DNA of 64,000 bases from positions 5,580,001 to 5,644,000 of the forward strand of contig NZ_CP025394.1 in the NCBI RefSeq assembly GCF_002943525.1, written 5' to 3'. The stretch comes from Kitasatospora sp. MMS16-BH015. Its GTDB lineage: Bacteria; Actinomycetota; Actinomycetes; Streptomycetales; Streptomycetaceae. How positions within the stretch are numbered: position 1 is the stretch's first letter; each line of letters opens with the position of its first letter. Shown here piece after piece: positions 33,694 to 41,792 of the stretch. The notes under the pieces were generated by a model. The model saw only the letters and a list, made by a program, of their open reading frames with translations. It searched no databases and was not told the DNA's origin. Made by a program: the position numbers and the translations under genes.

Positions 33694-34987
33694 GGATGTC
33701 CTCGCTCTCGTGGCCGTGCTCCAGGTCGGAGCCGTTGAGGCCGTGCAGGGCTGCCTCGCGCCAGTCGTCCGGCAGCAGGTGGTCGAGCACGTCGTCGACG
33801 GTGACGGCGCCCAGCAGGTGGTCGGCCTCGTCGACCACCGGCGCCGCGACCATGTTGTAGGTGGCGAGGTAGCTGGTGATCAGCGGCAGCGGGGTGTCCG
33901 GCGGCAGCGGGTCGAGGTCGTCGTCGACCAGCGAACCGACCAGGGTGAACGGCGGCTCGCGCAGCAGCCGCTGGAAGTGCACGGTGCCCAGGTACTTGCC
34001 GGTGGGCGTCTCGTTCGGCGGCCGGCAGACGTACACCTGGGCGGCCAGGGCCGGCTTGTTGTCGGAGATCCGCACCCGGGCCAGCGCCTCGGCCACCGTG
34101 GCGTCCGGCTCCAGGACGATCGGCTCGGTGGTCATCAGACCACCGGCGGTGTCCTCCTCGTAGGAGAGCAGGCGGCGCATCTCGGCGGCGTCCTCGGGCT
34201 CCATCAGGCGCAGCAGCCGCTCGGCGTCCTCCTCGGGGAGGTCGGAGAGCAGGTCGGCCGCGTCGTCCGGGTCCATCGCCTCCAGGACGTCGGCGGCGCG
34301 CTCCTCCTGGAGCTTGCCGATGATCTCGACCTGGTCGTCCTCGGGCAGCTCCTCCAGGACGTCCGCGAGGCGGTCGTCGTCGAGCGCGGCGGCGACCTCG
34401 GCGCGGCGCTTGGAGGAGAGGTGGTGCATCACGTTGGCCAGGTCGGCCGGGCGCAGCTGCTCGAAGGTGGCGAGCAGGTTGGCGGCGCCCTGGCCCTCCT
34501 CGGCGAGCGCGAAGCCGGTGACGGCGGACCAGTCCAGGGTGAGCGTCTCGCCCTTGGCCTTGCGCAGCCGGCTGAGCTTGCCGGTCTGGACGAAGACCTT
34601 GGTGATCTCCCACTCCCGGACGCGGGTCTGCACCATGGCCACGTCCAGGACGGTGACCTCCTCGTGCGTCTTCGTCCGGGTGACGGTGCGGTCGAGCAGC
34701 TCGGCGAGCACCAGGGTCTCGGAGGGGCGCTGCTCGAACCGGCGCATGTTGATCACGCCGGTGGTCAGCACCTGGCCGGATTCGAGGCTGGTGACCCGGG
34801 TCATCGGCAGGAAGATCCGCCGCCGGGCCACCACCTCGACCACCAGGCCGAGCACCCGGGGCGGGCGGCCGCCGATCCGCAGCGAGACCACCACGTCGCG
34901 GACCCGCCCGACCTGGTCGCCGTTGGGATCGAAGACGGCCACCCCGGAGAGATGGGAGATGAAGACCCGGCTGCCTGGCCCTGCCAC
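33683..34987 (-). CDS. PRC-barrel/MgtE-N/CBS protein without membrane domain
   Basis: A 434-residue soluble protein. Residues about 1-80 form a PRC-barrel-like domain (GVAVFDPNGDQVGRVRDVVVSLR). The middle is the MgtE N-domain superhelix (RPADLANVMHHLSSKRRAEVAAALDDDRLADVLEELPEDDQVEIIGKL, with repeated ALE/ELPEDD acidic turns). Two CBS domains follow (TEPIVLEPDATVAEALARV; SYLATYNMVAAPVVDEADHLLGAVTVDDVLDHLLP). The MgtE transmembrane domain is missing. It may act as a Mg2+/nucleotide sensor on another membrane protein, plausibly the coupled DUF1003 protein. GTG start with GAGGGAG upstream. Confidence 0.88.
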   Translation of the reverse strand: MAGPGSRVFISHLSGVAVFDPNGDQVGRVRDVVVSLRIGGRPPRVLGLVVEVVARRRIFLPMTRVTSLESGQVLTTGVINMRRFEQRPSETLVLAELLDRTVTRTKTHEEVTVLDVAMVQTRVREWEITKVFVQTGKLSRLRKAKGETLTLDWSAVTGFALAEEGQGAANLLATFEQLRPADLANVMHHLSSKRRAEVAAALDDDRLADVLEELPEDDQVEIIGKLQEERAADVLEAMDPDDAADLLSDLPEEDAERLLRLMEPEDAAEMRRLLSYEEDTAGGLMTTEPIVLEPDATVAEALARVRISDNKPALAAQVYVCRPPNETPTGKYLGTVHFQRLLREPPFTLVGSLVDDDLDPLPPDTPLPLITSYLATYNMVAAPVVDEADHLLGAVTVDDVLDHLLPDDWREAALHGLNGSDLEHGHESEDIRGR

Positions 34988-35089
34988 GGGGACTCCCTCG
35001 CGCGCTCTGCGGATGTTCCGCGCTTAGGCTACCCGGTGCCGATCAGCCGGGGCCGGGTCAGTGGCCCGACAGGGGGCGCGGGCGGGTGG

Positions 35090-35917
35090 TCAGCGCATCA
35101 CCACCGGGGTTTGCAGCTCGGTGACCCAGGTCTCCGGAGCGCCCTCGCACTCCAGGTAGAGCTCGCGGCTGTGGCCGGTGGCCCGGTGGCCGGTCTCCTC
35201 GATCCAGCGGACCAGCGCCTGCTCGGTGGCGAGCACCCCGTCCATGGAGCCGTGGTGGACCGCGGTGGCCGCGCTCTCGATCGCCGGCAGGTCGACCACC
35301 GCGAACCCGTGCCCGGCGCCCGCCCCGGTCACCCCGGCCGCCACCGGCAGGGCCGCGTGCACCTCGACGGTGCCGTCGGGCCCGTCCACGTAGTAGGCCA
35401 GGCTCGCCCCGGCCGGGGTCAGCCCGGCGGCGGCCACCAGGCGGCAGAGCTCCGGGAAGAGCAGGGAGATCACCGGGGTGATGTCCCCGGGCTGGTAGCT
35501 GGCGGCGGTGGCGGACAGCTCCGCGACGCGGACGGCCGGGATCTGCTTGAGGACGACATCGTTGGTGGGCATCTGCCCCTCGCTCTCGATCGTCCGGAGC
35601 CTCGCCTCGACCCTGGTCAGCCTGGTGGTCGTCTCGGCCACGAGGGCGGCCAGTTCGGCCTGCCGCAGCCTGAGCATCCCGCGCAGCTCCTCGGCGCCGA
35701 CCAGGTCACCGAGGATCGCGCCGACCTGCTCCAGCGTGAAGCCGAGGTCCTTGAGCGCGATCACCCGGTTGAGCTCGGCGAGCTGCCCGGCCTCGTAGCC
35801 CCGGTACCCGGTGTGCGGGTCGACCCGGGCCGGGCGCAGCAGGCCGATGGCGTCGTAGTGCCTGAGCATGCGGACCGACACGCGGCCGTGCTTGGCGAAG
35901 TCTCCGATGGTGAACAT
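35090..35917 (-). CDS. MerR-family regulator with GyrI-like effector domain
   Basis: A 275-residue protein from the ATG at 35917. The MerR helix-turn-helix MFTIGDFAKHGRVSVRMLRHYD and wing DPHTGYRGYEAGQLAELNRVIAL are followed by a coiled-coil linker (RQAELAALVAETTTRLTRVEARLR). The C-terminal GyrI-like/SOUL-type domain (residues about 120-275) would bind small hydrophobic ligands, as in BmrR or TipA-type multidrug sensors. It is preceded by a near-perfect dyad between TTGACC and the start, typical of MerR autoregulation. Target genes are not evident; the next gene upstream encodes an unknown protein. Confidence 0.92.
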   Translation of the reverse strand: MFTIGDFAKHGRVSVRMLRHYDAIGLLRPARVDPHTGYRGYEAGQLAELNRVIALKDLGFTLEQVGAILGDLVGAEELRGMLRLRQAELAALVAETTTRLTRVEARLRTIESEGQMPTNDVVLKQIPAVRVAELSATAASYQPGDITPVISLLFPELCRLVAAAGLTPAGASLAYYVDGPDGTVEVHAALPVAAGVTGAGAGHGFAVVDLPAIESAATAVHHGSMDGVLATEQALVRWIEETGHRATGHSRELYLECEGAPETWVTELQTPVVMR

Positions 35918-35937
35918 GGTGCGTCCGAGTGAAGGGT

Positions 35938-35958
35938 CTGACACGGTGTGAGGGTCAA
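35938..35958 (-). promoter_or_regulatory. MerR-type promoter/operator
   Basis: CTGACAC-G-GTGTGAG (35938-35952) is a 7-1-7 dyad with one mismatch. On the minus strand TTGACC (complement of 35953-35958) lies just upstream as a -35. A dyad placed directly after the -35 is the classical MerR-family arrangement, so autoregulation is likely. Confidence 0.6.
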
Positions 35959-35967
35959 GCCACTGGG

Positions 35968-36141
35968 GGCGCGGGTCAGTTGCACTACCAGGGGCGCGGG
36001 GAACTGCGCGAGGTCGGAAGAAGCGGGCCGTACGCCGACCGGAGGGCGCCAGTTGCACTGTCCAGGGGCGCGAGGAACTGCGCGCAGCGGGAGGCCGCAG
36101 GCCGTGTGTGGCTGGTCGCGCAGTTCCCCGCGCCCCAGGGC
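35968..36141. repeat. REP-like repeat cluster
   Basis: Three related units. Two are direct: GTTGCACTACCAGGGGCGCG continuing GGGAACTGCGCG (about 35979-36011), and GTTGCACTGTCCAGGGGCGC continuing GAGGAACTGCGCG (about 36052-36084). One is inverted: GTGGCTGGTCGCGCAGTTCC then CCGCGCCCCAG (about 36110-36140). The inverted pair can form a long hairpin. It lies between two minus-strand genes and probably terminates the unknown gene upstream or insulates the MerR promoter. Confidence 0.8.
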
Positions 36142-36705
36142 TTAGCGCCCCAGCTTGCCCTTGGCCACGAGCTTGGGGAGGCCGGCCGGGATCGGCTTGC
36201 GGGTGGTGGCGGGGGAGGCCATCGGGACGGCGGCGTGCGAGGCCTCGGGCATCGCGCCGGGCTGCTCGGTCAGCGGGCCGGCCGGCTCCAGGCGGAGCAC
36301 CCGGCACTCGCGGGCCCAGCGCTCGTCGATGGTGTCGGTGTCGGGGGCGTTGAGCCGCTTGCCCTTGAGCTCCTCGACGGCGCCCAGCCAGCCCTCGCTC
36401 CGCGGGGCGAGCTCGCTGACCCGGGCGGGCCAGGCGGTGAGCCGGCCCCACTTGTCCTTGCTGCGCACCGTCACCTCGGCGCCGGCCCCGGCGGTGAGCC
36501 CGTGCAGCGGCTGCTCGATGCCGTCGCCGACCACCACCACGGCCCCGTCGTGCCAGGCGTGCCAGAGCGCCCGGGCCTGCGGCTGCCCGTCGGCCCGCAC
36601 CCAGAGCAGGCCGGACTTCTTGGCGGCCTCCTCCAGCAGGGCGCGCTCCTCGATGGCGGCGGTGGCGGTGGCGGCAGCAGCGGTGGCGGGCGTCGTGGGC
36701 TCCAT
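36142..36705 (-). CDS. Conserved protein of unknown function, possibly a split-barrel fold
   Basis: A 187-residue soluble protein. After an Ala/Thr-rich start, LLEEAAKKSGLLWVRADGQPQARALWHAWHDGAVVVVGDGIEQPL resembles the opening of pyridoxamine-phosphate-oxidase-like split barrels, and GAGAEVTVRSKDKWGRLTAWPARVSELAP continues the beta pattern. The flavin-contact residues are not recognisable, so cofactor binding is doubtful. The C-terminus is a basic Pro/Lys tail (PAGLPKLVAKGKLGR). It diverges from the EamA transporter. Confidence 0.65.
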   Translation of the reverse strand: MEPTTPATAAAATATAAIEERALLEEAAKKSGLLWVRADGQPQARALWHAWHDGAVVVVGDGIEQPLHGLTAGAGAEVTVRSKDKWGRLTAWPARVSELAPRSEGWLGAVEELKGKRLNAPDTDTIDERWARECRVLRLEPAGPLTEQPGAMPEASHAAVPMASPATTRKPIPAGLPKLVAKGKLGR

Positions 36706-36842
36706 GGCCCAACAGCGTACGGGGTCGGGCCCGCGCTGTCCGGAGGGTGTCTCAGCGCCCGGGACGACAGTGTCATGACTCCGGTAGACCCCTTACCTTG
36801 GTACCGTTCCCGTCACCCGCGACCGACCACCGGAGGAGAGCT

Positions 36843-37802
36843 GTGCCCACCGTCGCCCGGCCTGACGCCGCAGCTCAGACCCCCGCCCCCAGCCTCCGGC
36901 CGGGGGGACCCCCTGCCGCCTCGGCGGCCCGGCCGGCGCTGCCCAAGCTCGACCTGCTGCTGCTGGCCGTCTCGATCGGCGGGATCTCGCTCTCCGCACC
37001 CCTGATCAGCGCCACCGCCGCCCCCGCACTGGCCATCGCCTTCTGGCGCAACGTCATGTCGGTGGGCGTGCTCGGCCCGTACGCGCTGCTGCGCCACCGC
37101 GCCGAGCTGCGCGGGATCGGCCGCCGGGCGCTGCTGCTCGCGACGGCGGCCGGGGTGCTGCTCGCGGTGCACTTCGCGCTCTGGATGCCCAGCCTGCGGA
37201 TGACCTCGGTGGCCTCGGCCACCGCGATGGTCACCACCACCCCGCTCTGGACCATCCTCCTGATGCGGCTGCTCGGCCACCGGGCGCCGCGGCTGGTGCG
37301 GATCGGCATGTGCGTGGCCTTCCTCGGGGTGCTCACACTGACCGGGGTCGACCTCTCGCTCTCGCCGCAGGCGCTGGCTGGTGACGCGCTGGCACTCGGC
37401 GCCGGGCTGGCCGCCGCCGGGTACATGCTGCTCGGCGCGGAGGTGCGAAAGACGGTCAGCACCACCGCGTACACCCTGGTCTGCTACGCCACCACGGCCG
37501 TGGTGCTGCTCGGGATCTGCCTGGTGACCGGCACCGGGCTGTCCGGCTGGTCGGCCGGGGCCTGGTGGCAGATCGCGCTGCTCATGGTGGCCGCCCAGCT
37601 GCTCGGCCACTCGCTCAGCAACCGGGTGGTGCGCACCCTGGGCCCCTCGGTCACCTCCACCGCGATCCTGCTGGAGACCCCGGGCGCGGCGCTGATCGCC
37701 GCGCTCTGGCTCGGCCAGTGGCCGCCGGCCGGGGCCTACCCGGCCGTCGCGGTGATCCTGCTGGGCCTGGTGCTGGTGGCCCGGGGCAGCCGGGAGGGCT
37801 GA
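36843..37802 (+). CDS. EamA/DMT-family transporter
   Basis: A 319-residue inner-membrane protein with about ten helices arranged as two EamA repeats: LDLLLLAVSIGGISLSAPLIS to LWTILLMRLL, and ALALGAGLAAAGYMLLGAEVRK to VILLGLVLVARGSREG. Conserved family spots include AFWRNVMSVGVLGPYALL, the TSVASATAMVTTTPLWT loop and the second-half LLETPGAALIAALWLGQ. GGAGGAG precedes the GTG. The family exports metabolites such as amino acids or nucleosides. The substrate is unknown. It converges with corA, the stops being 20 bp apart. Confidence 0.9.
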   Translation: MPTVARPDAAAQTPAPSLRPGGPPAASAARPALPKLDLLLLAVSIGGISLSAPLISATAAPALAIAFWRNVMSVGVLGPYALLRHRAELRGIGRRALLLATAAGVLLAVHFALWMPSLRMTSVASATAMVTTTPLWTILLMRLLGHRAPRLVRIGMCVAFLGVLTLTGVDLSLSPQALAGDALALGAGLAAAGYMLLGAEVRKTVSTTAYTLVCYATTAVVLLGICLVTGTGLSGWSAGAWWQIALLMVAAQLLGHSLSNRVVRTLGPSVTSTAILLETPGAALIAALWLGQWPPAGAYPAVAVILLGLVLVARGSREG

Positions 37803-37822
37803 CCGGCCGTCGGCCCGGTGCC

Positions 37823-38938
37823 TCAGAGCCAGCCGTTGCGGCGGAAGCCCTTGTACATGCCGATGCAGATCACGGTGATGACCCCGAGCACGATCGGGTA
37901 GCCGTAGCGGTGGTGCAGCTCCGGCATGTAGTCGAAGTTCATCCCGTAGACGCCGGTGATCATGGTCGGCACCGCGAAGATCGCCGCCCAGGCGGTGATC
38001 TTGCGCATGTCCTCGTTCTGGGCCACCGAGACCTGGGCCAGATTGGCCTGGAGCAGCGAGTTGAGCAGCTCGTCGAAGCCGTGCACCTGCTCGGTGACCC
38101 GGGCCAGGTGGTCGGCCACGTCCCGGAAGTACTTGCGCATCTCCGGGCCGATCGGGGCCTTCTCGGCCTCCGAGAGCAGCTGCATCGGCCGCAGCAGCGG
38201 GGCCACCGCCCGCTTGAACTCCAGCACCTCGCGCTTGAGCTGGTAGACCCGCCCGACATCGGCCCCGCGCCCGCCGCGGTTGGCGAACACGTCGAACTCG
38301 ATCTCGTCCACGTCGGTCTGCAGCCGGTCGGCGACCAGCAGGTAGTCGTCCACCACCTGGTCGGCGATCGCGTGCAGCACGGCGGCCGGGCCCTTGCAGA
38401 GCAGGCCGGTGCCGTCGTGGTCGCCCTCCAGCCGGCGGCGCAGGTCCTTGAGCGAGCCGTGGCCGCCGTGCCGGACGGTGATCACGAAGTCGGCGCCGAC
38501 GAAGACCATCAGCTCGCCGGTCTCCACCACCTCGCTGGTCGGGGTGAGCTGGTCGTGCTCCACGTACCGGATGGTCTTGAAGACGGCGAAGAGCACCTCG
38601 TCGTACCGCTCGACCTTGGGTCGCTGGTGCGCGTGCACCGCGTCCTCCACCGCCAGCGGGTGCAGGCCGAAGCGCTGCGCGATGCCCTCGAACTCGGCCT
38701 CGGTGGGCTCGTGCAGACCGATCCAGCTGAACGATTCAGCGCTCTGCTGGCGGGCGTTGCGCACGCGCTGGACGGCCTCGCGCGGGCTGCAGGTCTCGCC
38801 GTGCCGCTTGCCCGCCTGGTAGACGGCGCAGTCGACCACGGCGGACACGCCGTGGCCGGGGTGCAGTGGGTCGAAGGTCGCGTCGGGGCGGCGGCGCTGC
38901 GGACGGACGACGGCACGCAGGTTGTTCATCATCGACAT
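37823..38938 (-). CDS. corA: CorA-type magnesium/cobalt transporter
   Basis: A 371-residue divalent-cation channel. A large cytoplasmic domain (residues about 1-310) ends in the long stalk helix, then two C-terminal membrane helices (ITAWAAIFAVPTMITGVYGMNF and YPIVLGVITVICIGMYKGF). The selectivity-loop GMN is intact in YGMNFDYMPELHHRYGYP. It works as a homopentamer. The ATG at 38938 starts MSMMNNLRAVVRPQRRR. A 389-bp upstream region contains a possible leader peptide gene. Together with the MgtE-N/CBS and DUF1003 genes it makes this a magnesium-related neighbourhood. Confidence 0.94.
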   Translation of the reverse strand: MSMMNNLRAVVRPQRRRPDATFDPLHPGHGVSAVVDCAVYQAGKRHGETCSPREAVQRVRNARQQSAESFSWIGLHEPTEAEFEGIAQRFGLHPLAVEDAVHAHQRPKVERYDEVLFAVFKTIRYVEHDQLTPTSEVVETGELMVFVGADFVITVRHGGHGSLKDLRRRLEGDHDGTGLLCKGPAAVLHAIADQVVDDYLLVADRLQTDVDEIEFDVFANRGGRGADVGRVYQLKREVLEFKRAVAPLLRPMQLLSEAEKAPIGPEMRKYFRDVADHLARVTEQVHGFDELLNSLLQANLAQVSVAQNEDMRKITAWAAIFAVPTMITGVYGMNFDYMPELHHRYGYPIVLGVITVICIGMYKGFRRNGWL

Positions 38939-39327
38939 GGCTGGCTCCTCGAGCAGGAGGCGTCACACGGCGGGGGTGGTCGCACGGGTGTGACGGCGAG
39001 GGGGACACCGACGGAGAGGAATGCGGTGCCCTGCGCGGCCGTGTACGAAGAAGCGCTCGGCGGGCCCGGTGACTACCGGGTGACGGACCGTCCGGTCAGC
39101 GGGAGGTGACCTGGGTGACGGTGGCCGGGCGGCGAGGACGACGTGACCGGGCAGAGCTGCCGGTACTGCATGGTCGGCTGGTATCCACCGCAACCACCTC
39201 CTCCGTGCCGCTTCCCACCGGGGAGCGGAAACACCCCCGGAGGCCAGTTGCCCAGGGTAACAGCTGCCGGGCGCGGCCCGCCGGGGTGTTGACGCCGTGC
39301 TGACGGAGGAGGTCTAAGGTCGGGGCC
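38939..39327. other. 389-bp divergent region with long corA leader
   Basis: No recognised riboswitch. On the minus strand it has a 30-codon open frame with a perfect ribosome binding site (39096-39188). Before that are two mutually exclusive short hairpins in 39201-39240: CCGGGG/CCCCGG, and CCGCT/AGCGG overlapping it. On the plus strand, TTGACG near 39288 and TAAGGT just before the ATG at 39328 suggest a leaderless promoter for the SUFU-domain gene. Confidence 0.5.
39096..39188 (-). CDS. Possible leader peptide of corA (30 residues)
   Basis: The GTG at 39188 has AGGAGG eight bases upstream, one of the best ribosome binding sites in the window. The product is MDTSRPCSTGSSARSRRPRR followed by PATVTQVTSR. 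It is Arg- and Pro-rich, like the MgtL/CorL leader peptides of enterobacteria that couple translation to transcription of Mg2+ transporters. It ends 157 bp before corA. There is no sequence similarity I can claim. It could be a chance frame. Confidence 0.4.
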   Translation of the reverse strand: MDTSRPCSTGSSARSRRPRRPATVTQVTSR

Positions 39328-39978
39328 ATGGCGCACGACTTCCCCCTGTTCGGCGATTTCTCCGACAACTCCGCGGCCGGCCCGGACGAGCACACCCGCG
39401 AGGCCGTCCTGGCCGCCGTGGAGGCCCGGCTGCTCAGCACCTTCGGCGAGCCCAGCGGCCGGGCCGGGGTCACCTTCCTCGGGGCCGACCGGATCGAGGT
39501 GCTGCGGTTCGGCCCGGACGCCGAGGGCCTGGTCCGGTACGCGACGCTCGGCATGGCCGCCGCACCGATGAACGACCCCTCGGCGATGCTCGCCGACCCC
39601 GTCCGCGGGCCCCGGGTCGAGCTGGTGCTCACCGTGCGCGGGGGGCGCGACGAGGTGCTCCGCACGCTGGCCACCTTCGCGGCCACCCCCCAGGTCGAGG
39701 GCCTGATCGTCGCCCCCGGCGCCTCCCTCGACCTCGGCCAACCCCTCTGGCCCGGCGCCCCCTTCACCTCCGTCCTCACCGCCGAACCCGGCGGCCTGGT
39801 CCCCGACCTGGCACTGGCCGCCCCCGCCGACCCGGTCCGCTTCCTCCCGCTGCTCCCGATGACCCCCAACGAGGCGGCCTTCAAGCGGGTCCAGGGAGCG
39901 GCGGCCCTGGAGGAGCGCTGGCTCAAGCACGGCACGGACCTCCGCGACCCCGAGCGCAAGGGTGTCGCACTCGGGTGA
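39328..39978 (+). CDS. Suppressor-of-fused (SUFU) domain protein
   Basis: A 216-residue soluble protein. The pattern IEVLRFGPDAEGLVRYATLGMAAAPMNDPS...RVELVLTVRGGRDEVLRTLATFAATPQVEG and LLPMTPNEAAFKRVQGAAALEERW fits the bacterial SUFU family (PF05076). Members often serve in toxin immunity or unknown roles. No toxin gene is adjacent. The ATG at 39328 has only a weak GGGG upstream, and a -10-like TAAGGT twelve bases before it suggests a leaderless message. Confidence 0.75.
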   Translation: MAHDFPLFGDFSDNSAAGPDEHTREAVLAAVEARLLSTFGEPSGRAGVTFLGADRIEVLRFGPDAEGLVRYATLGMAAAPMNDPSAMLADPVRGPRVELVLTVRGGRDEVLRTLATFAATPQVEGLIVAPGASLDLGQPLWPGAPFTSVLTAEPGGLVPDLALAAPADPVRFLPLLPMTPNEAAFKRVQGAAALEERWLKHGTDLRDPERKGVALG

Positions 39979-39995
39979 CCCTCCGGCGGGCGCGG

Positions 39996-40592
39996 TCAGC
40001 GGGTGTCGATGAAGCCGAAGACGCCGCTGGCGACCAGCTGCACGGCGATGGCCGAGAGCAGCAGGCCCGACAGTCGGGTGATGAGCACCACGCCACCCTC
40101 CTTGATGATCCGGATGATCACCAGGGAGAACCGCATGGTCAGCCACATCACCACGTGCATGGCCACGATGGCGGTCCAGACGGCCAGCTCCTCGGTGGCG
40201 CCGTCCGCGCCCTGGACGGCCAGGATGACGGCGACGATCGCGCCCGGGCCGGCCAGCAGCGGGGTGCCGAGGGGGACGAGGGCGACGTTGACGTCCTTGG
40301 TCTGGGTCGGCTCGTCGATCTTGCCGGTGAGCAGGTCGAGGGCGATCAGCAGCAGCAGGATGCCGCCGGAGATCTGCAGCGCCGGGATCGAGACGTGCAG
40401 GTAGTCCAGGATCTGCTGGCCGAACAGGCCGAAGCAGGTGATCACGCCGAGCGCGACCAGCGCCGCCTGCCAGGCCATCTTCCGCTGGGTGCGGGCGGCC
40501 CGGCCGGAGGTGAGGGCCAGGAAGATCGGGATCGTCCCCGGCGGGTCCATGATCACGAACAGGGTGACGAAGAGCGAGCCGAAGGTCTTCAT
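39996..40592 (-). CDS. MarC-family membrane protein
   Basis: A 198-residue integral membrane protein with six predicted helices. IMDPPGTIPIFLALTSGR near the N-terminus is the MarC signature, with a repeat-related motif VPLGTPLLAGPGAIVAVILAVQ in the second half. Despite the name, MarC is not shown to confer multidrug resistance; a transport role is suspected. It converges on the SUFU-domain gene with a 17-bp gap. Confidence 0.92.
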   Translation of the reverse strand: MKTFGSLFVTLFVIMDPPGTIPIFLALTSGRAARTQRKMAWQAALVALGVITCFGLFGQQILDYLHVSIPALQISGGILLLLIALDLLTGKIDEPTQTKDVNVALVPLGTPLLAGPGAIVAVILAVQGADGATEELAVWTAIVAMHVVMWLTMRFSLVIIRIIKEGGVVLITRLSGLLLSAIAVQLVASGVFGFIDTR

Positions 40593-40767
40593 CCGGTCGG
40601 CCTTCGGAGGGGCCCTCGCCCTGGCGGGCCGGAAAGATCGCGCATGGCACGCATTCTCCGGCCCGCCGACCGCCGCCGCACGTCCAGCGCCCGGTCGGCC
40701 ACGCCCGCCGCCGCACGTCCGGTGTCCGGTCGGTGGCGGCCACCGGCGGCTGCCGGGTGACGGTCGC

Positions 40768-41628
40768 TCAGGCGGTGATCGGCTTCGCCCCGGTCGCCTG
40801 GGCGAGCAGTGCTTCGTAGGACTCCGGGCTGGTGGTGTACTCGCCCAGCCGGACGGTCTTGCGGGTGCCGTGGTAGTCGCTGGAGCCGGTGGTGAACAGG
40901 CCCAGCTCGGCGGCCAGGCCGGTGAGGTGGGTGCGGGCGCCCTCGTCGTGGTCCATGTGGTCGACCTCCAGGCCGCCCAGGCCGGCCGCCGCCAGGTCGG
41001 CGATCACCTGGTCGGAGACGGTCCGGCCGCGCTTGGCCGCACCCGGGTGGGCGAAGACCGGCACGCCCCCGGCGGCCCGGACCAGCCGGACGGCCGCCAC
41101 CGGGTCGGTCTCGTGCTTGCGCACGTCGGCCCGGCCGCCGTTGACCAGCCACTCGGGGGTGAAGGCGTCCGAGACGGTGGCCACCACGCCGGCCTCGACC
41201 AGCGCGCTGGCGATGTGCGGACGGCCCACCGAGCCCTCGCCGGCGATCCGCTGCACCTGCTCCCAGGTGATCGGCGCGCCCAGCTCCCGGCAGCGCTCGA
41301 CGATCGCCCGGCCCCGGCGGAACCGGTCGGTGCGGACCAGCTCCCGCTCGGCGGCGAACTCCGGCTCCGCCGGGTCGAACAGGTAGGCCAGCAGGTGCAT
41401 CGAGATGCCGCCCACCACACAGGACAGCTCGGCCCCCGGCACCAGGGTCAGCCCGCTGCCGGGCGGCAGGGCCCGGACGGCCTCGGCGGCCTCGGCGTGC
41501 CCGGCGACGGTGTCGTGGTCGGTCAGCGCCACCACGTCCAGGCCGGCGGCCACCGCGTTGGCGACCAGCTCGGCTGGGCTGTCCGTGCCGTCGGAGGCGT
41601 TGCTGTGGGCGTGCAGGTCGATGCGCAC
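40768..41628 (-). CDS. PHP-domain phosphoesterase
   Basis: A 286-residue metal-dependent phosphoesterase. I prefer the GTG at 41628 (GGGAG nine bases upstream) over the ATG at 41658, which has no ribosome binding site. The metal-binding PHP motifs are RIDLHAHSNASDGTD, VALTDHDTVAG, LVPGAELSC, PVFAHPG and TTGSSDYHG. Relatives hydrolyse nucleoside 3',5'-bisphosphates or short oligonucleotide ends (the TrpH/RnaAM type). Cytoplasmic; the exact substrate is inferred. Confidence 0.92.
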   Translation of the reverse strand: MRIDLHAHSNASDGTDSPAELVANAVAAGLDVVALTDHDTVAGHAEAAEAVRALPPGSGLTLVPGAELSCVVGGISMHLLAYLFDPAEPEFAAERELVRTDRFRRGRAIVERCRELGAPITWEQVQRIAGEGSVGRPHIASALVEAGVVATVSDAFTPEWLVNGGRADVRKHETDPVAAVRLVRAAGGVPVFAHPGAAKRGRTVSDQVIADLAAAGLGGLEVDHMDHDEGARTHLTGLAAELGLFTTGSSDYHGTRKTVRLGEYTTSPESYEALLAQATGAKPITA

Positions 41629-41792
41629 GGGTCTTGGCTCCCAGGGTCTGTCCGACATTGACTGCCGAGTCCGGCCCGGGTGTCGGCCGTTCGGGTCAGG
41701 CCAGGATAGATCGCCGACTCGTACGGGCGCGGAGGGTCCGTCAGGCGGGACGGCAGTGCGGCGGACGGACCGTCAGTGCTGCGGACGGCCCG

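Noticed and set aside
38939..39327. M-box or other known Mg2+ riboswitch before corA
   Set aside because: The conserved leader elements of the M-box are not recognisable; only short hairpins and a small open frame are seen.
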